Part shown: positions 61,258 to 64,000 of the stretch, piece by piece
How the letters are laid out: the number at the start of each line of letters is the position of its first letter
Numbering within the stretch: the first letter of the stretch is position 1
Assembly: GCA_934148845.1 (NCBI GenBank)
Contig: CAKPDH010000002.1
Location: 279,777-343,776 of the forward strand
Origin: an uncultured Bacilli bacterium
GTDB lineage: Bacteria > Bacillota_I > Bacilli_A > RF39 > UBA660
DNA: 64,000 bases
Reading direction: 5' to 3'
Made by a program: the position numbers and the translations under genes
Notes under the pieces: generated by a model
Told to the model about the DNA's origin: nothing
The model's input: only the letters and a program-made list of their open reading frames with translations
Databases searched by the model: none

Positions 61258-61734
61258 ATGAGAAAATTTGAAAAAATAAGTTTTGAGCAATTTAAAAAAG
61301 ATGTAAAAGATGATATAAATTTTTATAAACAATATCGAATGCCTGAGAGAAGCACTAAATCATCCGCTGGTTATGACATTTTTAGTATAGAAGAAGGAAT
61401 AATAAAAAAAGGTGAATCCAAAGCTTTTAAAACTGGATTAAAAGTTTGCATGAACCCAGATGAAGTCTTATTTTTATGTTCTAGAAGTTCTCAAGGATAT
61501 AAGTATGACGTTTGTTTAACAAATTGTGTAGGTGTAATTGATTCGGATTTTTATAATAATGAAACTAATGAAGGTCATTTTCAAATAAAACTTTCAAATA
61601 ATGGTAAACAGGATTATGTAGTTAATATAGGTGACAAAATAGCGCAAGGTATATTTGTTAAGTACTTAACTGTAGATTCAGAAGAAGAAATAGAAAATGT
61701 AAGAAAAGGTGGAATAGGTTCTACCTTAAAGTAA
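61258..61734 (+). CDS. dut: dUTP diphosphatase (dUTPase)
   Basis: 158 residues from ATG 61258 with AGGAGA upstream; the longer frame from 61156 runs through the T-box. Motif 1 SSAGYDIFS, motif 2 SRSSQG, motif 3 GVIDSDFYNNETNEGHF, motif 4 GDKIAQGIF, motif 5 KGGIGSTLK. Converts dUTP to dUMP, keeping uracil out of DNA. Sits under a Met-type T-box ahead of metG. Confidence 0.9.
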   Translation: MRKFEKISFEQFKKDVKDDINFYKQYRMPERSTKSSAGYDIFSIEEGIIKKGESKAFKTGLKVCMNPDEVLFLCSRSSQGYKYDVCLTNCVGVIDSDFYNNETNEGHFQIKLSNNGKQDYVVNIGDKIAQGIFVKYLTVDSEEEIENVRKGGIGSTLK

Positions 61735-61750
61735 GAAAGAGGAGATAATT

Positions 61751-63283
61751 ATGAATAATAAAAAGTATTATATATCAACTGCAATTGCTTATACTTCTGG
61801 TAAACCACACATTGGTAATACATATGAAATAGTATTAGCAGATTCAATTGCAAGATTTAAAAGATTAGAAGGTTATGATGTATATTTTCAAACAGGTACA
61901 GATGAACATGGTGAAAAGATAGAATTAAAAGCATCTGCTCAAGGAAAAACGCCTAAGCAATTTGTAGATGACGTCGCTTTAGAAATAAAAAGAATATGGG
62001 ATATAATGAATACTTCTTATGATAAATTTGTAAGGACAACTGATGAAGTACATGAAAAAGAAGTACAAAAAATATTCAAAAAAATGTATGATAAAGGCGA
62101 TATATATTTAGGTGAGTATAAGGGATTATACTGTACACCTTGTGAATCATTTTGGACAGAATCCCAACTAGTAGATGGTAAATGTCCTGATTGTCAAAGA
62201 GAAGTATCAGAAAAGTGTGAAGAAGCATATTTCTTTAAATTATCAAAATATCAAGAAAGATTAGAAAAATATATAGAAGAGCATCCTGATTTTATTGAGC
62301 CAGAAAGTAGAAAAAACGAAATGCTTAATAATTTTATCAAACCAGGTCTTCAAGATTTGTGTGTTTCGCGTACATCATTTAGTTGGGGAATTCCTGTAGA
62401 TTTTGATAGTAAACATGTTATATATGTATGGCTAGATGCACTTACAAATTATATTACAAACATAGGATATGATACAGAAAATCCAACAGAAGAATTTAAA
62501 AAGTGGTGGCCAGCTGATTTACATTTAATAGGGAAAGATATAGTAAGATTTCATAGTATTTATTGGCCAGCATTTTTATGGAGTTTAGATCTTCCATTAC
62601 CAAAAAAAATTTTTGGGCATCCATGGCTTTTAACTAACAATGATAAGATAGGAAAAAGTAGAGGAAATGCAATATATGCAGATGATTTGGTAGAAAAATA
62701 TGGTGTAGATGCTGTAAGATATTATGTATTGCACGAAATACCATTCGCAAACGATGGAAATTTAACTTATGAATTATTAGAAGAAAGATATAATTCTGAT
62801 TTAGCTAATATATTAGGAAATCTTGTAAATAGAACAATATCAATGAATAAGAAATATTTTGATAATGTTATTTCAAATAGTGATAGCGAATTAGATATTG
62901 ATAAAGAATTAATTGACACAGTTATGAATGCAAGAGAAAAAGTAGAAAAATGTATGGATGAATTACGTATAGCAGATGCTATAGATGAGGTGTTTAGTAT
63001 ATTTAAAAGATGTAATAAATATATTGATGAAACTACTCCTTGGTTACTTGCAAAAGAAGGTTCTACTGATAGATTAAAAAAAGTTTTGTATAATTTACTT
63101 GAGTCAATTAGAATAGGTGCAGTTTTATTATCACCATATTTACCATCAACAAGTGAGGAAATATTTAGACAGTTAAATACAAAAGAGACATCTTATGATT
63201 CAATAAAGAATTTTGGTAAACTTAAAGTTGGTGATAAATTAGAAGATCCAACTCCACTTTTTGTAAGAATAGAGAAGATATAA
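61751..63283 (+). CDS. metG: Methionyl-tRNA synthetase
   Basis: 510 residues. Class I motifs HIGN (HIGH-like) and KIGKS (KMSKS-like); zinc knuckle CTPCESF..CPDC. Lacks the C-terminal tRNA-binding (Trbp111-like) domain found in longer MetG proteins. Charges tRNA-Met. AAAGAGGAG upstream; 16 nt after dut. Confidence 0.97.
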   Translation: MNNKKYYISTAIAYTSGKPHIGNTYEIVLADSIARFKRLEGYDVYFQTGTDEHGEKIELKASAQGKTPKQFVDDVALEIKRIWDIMNTSYDKFVRTTDEVHEKEVQKIFKKMYDKGDIYLGEYKGLYCTPCESFWTESQLVDGKCPDCQREVSEKCEEAYFFKLSKYQERLEKYIEEHPDFIEPESRKNEMLNNFIKPGLQDLCVSRTSFSWGIPVDFDSKHVIYVWLDALTNYITNIGYDTENPTEEFKKWWPADLHLIGKDIVRFHSIYWPAFLWSLDLPLPKKIFGHPWLLTNNDKIGKSRGNAIYADDLVEKYGVDAVRYYVLHEIPFANDGNLTYELLEERYNSDLANILGNLVNRTISMNKKYFDNVISNSDSELDIDKELIDTVMNAREKVEKCMDELRIADAIDEVFSIFKRCNKYIDETTPWLLAKEGSTDRLKKVLYNLLESIRIGAVLLSPYLPSTSEEIFRQLNTKETSYDSIKNFGKLKVGDKLEDPTPLFVRIEKI

Positions 63284-63303
63284 TATAAAAAATCTTCTTT
63301 TTT
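63273..63303 (+). terminator. metG terminator
   Basis: Stem AGAAGAT / ATCTTCT with a 12-nt loop and T6; the 5' arm lies in the metG end. Confidence 0.75.
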
Positions 63304-63305
63304 AG

Positions 63306-63334
63306 TTGAAAAAAACTTAAAAAAATGGTATTCT
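63306..63334 (+). promoter_or_regulatory. Promoter of the DUF1292 gene
   Basis: TTGAAA (63306-63311), 17 nt, TATTCT (63329-63334) with an extended TGG. Confidence 0.6.
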
Positions 63335-63358
63335 TATACTATAAGGTAAGGTGATTGT

Positions 63359-63619
63359 ATGGAAGATAAGGATATATTTTTTGATTATGTAGATACAGAT
63401 GGAACATTAAAAAAGGCAGAAGTTTTAACATTATTTAATGTCGAAGGATATGATAAAACATATGCTATGTGTAGTATCCCATCAAATGATGGAAATTATG
63501 AAATAACAGCTTTTATTGTCAATGATAAAAATCCAGATGGTTCAATATCATTTGATGATATTGTTGATCAAACAGAATTAAGCGTTGTAACAAAGTCAGT
63601 TAATGGCATTGCAAGGTGA
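63359..63619 (+). CDS. DUF1292 family protein (YrzB-like)
   Basis: 86 residues. Pattern: IFFDYVDTDGTLKKAEVLTLFNV and the YAMCSIPSNDGNYEITAFIV core of DUF1292. Function unknown; usually linked to yrrK/yrzL in Firmicutes. AAGGTGAT precedes the ATG; stop TGA. Confidence 0.85.
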   Translation: MEDKDIFFDYVDTDGTLKKAEVLTLFNVEGYDKTYAMCSIPSNDGNYEITAFIVNDKNPDGSISFDDIVDQTELSVVTKSVNGIAR

Positions 63620-63623
63620 GTTT

Positions 63624-64000
63624 ATGGAAGATAAAAAAATTGTAATTATAGATTCTAATATTTTAGATGGCAAAAAAATTAATACAAAAATATCCAACAA
63701 AAAAATTGCAATGTTAGTTCTTTCAGCAGAAATGCATACTTTATTAAAGCAAGAATTAAAAATAGCTAAAAATACAGTTGGGTTTCAAAACATAATGTCC
63801 CAAATAAAGCTTCATGGACTAGAATATGCTAACAATATATTAAGTAAGACTGTTATATTAAAAGAAAATGTAAATAATGTAAAAGAAAAATTAATAGATA
63901 AGTCAACTCTTGCAAAAGAACGCATTAATTTAAAAGTAGCACATGCTAAAAATATTTTAATAAGAAAACCAGCAATGGAGATTGCGCTAATAAAAAAATC
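63624..64000 (+). CDS. Hypothetical protein (partial, cut by window edge)
   Basis: At least 125 residues, open to the right edge. It starts 4 nt after the DUF1292 stop with AAGGTGAG as ribosome binding site. Basic, mostly helical, with SAEMHTLLKQELKIAKNT and a run of Lys/Asn-rich helices. No family recognised. Likely in one operon with the DUF1292 gene. Confidence 0.65.
   Translation, partial: MEDKKIVIIDSNILDGKKINTKISNKKIAMLVLSAEMHTLLKQELKIAKNTVGFQNIMSQIKLHGLEYANNILSKTVILKENVNNVKEKLIDKSTLAKERINLKVAHAKNILIRKPAMEIALIKK

Overview
The window is about 64 kb around the replication origin of a very AT-rich, low-GC Gram-positive bacterium, most likely a spore-forming member of the Bacilli (a gut-type Erysipelotrichia/RF39-like lineage is my inference). 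The evidence is Bacillus-style gene order (rpmH-rnpA-yidC-jag-mnmE-mnmG-rsmG-noc to the left of dnaA; dnaA-dnaN-recF-gyrB-gyrA-tadA-dnaX-ybaB-recR-bofA-holB-ricT-trmN6-rsmI-pth-mfd to the right), ParAB plus Noc, and sporulation genes (spoIIR, bofA, spoVT). UGA acts as a stop (for example at the ends of holB and rsmG), so this is not the Mycoplasma code.

Layout. 1-5535: S10 ribosomal protein operon on the minus strand, with rplX running off the left edge. 5536-8254: S10 leader and promoter, an HrcA-controlled hsp20, an unknown small gene, rpsF-ssb-rpsR, and a CmpB-like membrane protein. 8288-16974: ychF, an AbgT-family transporter, DUF951, MscS, ParB, ParA, D-Ala-D-Ala ligase, a small Xre regulator and TypA. 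17097-27674: an accessory and maintenance segment (EndA-like nuclease, NUDIX, DUF421, L31, Bax-inhibitor protein, a degenerate SGNH protein, MurA, MntP, SpoIIR, Ung, Lgt, a PF04020 membrane protein, UvrB). 27675-28888: a sparse region with one unknown gene and an apparent gene remnant. 28889-36755: noc, rsmG, mnmG, mnmE, jag, yidC, rnpA, rpmH. 36756-38713: bipartite oriC around dnaA. 38714-56969: replication, recombination and translation genes, with a ComK-family gene between dnaN and recF and six parS sites around the SRP RNA gene and tadA. 57082-64000: a 2,4-diaminopentanoate dehydrogenase-like gene, ClpB (CIRCE), SpoVT, a Met-type T-box before dut-metG, a DUF1292 gene and a truncated gene at the right edge. 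Transcription runs mostly away from oriC on both sides.

How it fits together. DnaA boxes, ParAB with a tight parS cluster about 9 kb from dnaA, and Noc with two Noc-box matches form an origin segregation and nucleoid-occlusion module. The most unusual points are: six parS sites within 775 bp, one doubling as the gyrA terminator stem and one inside tadA; a Noc with an inserted repeat array and no visible membrane-targeting helix; a shortened ComK without the MecA-binding tail; a tiny overlapping ORF that carries the only good ribosome binding site before recF; an SSB without the usual C-terminal Pro-Phe; and an L34 four residues short. I saw no rRNA, tRNA, CRISPR array, prophage or intact insertion sequence. 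All calls are from reading the sequence and remembered family signatures; no searches were run.
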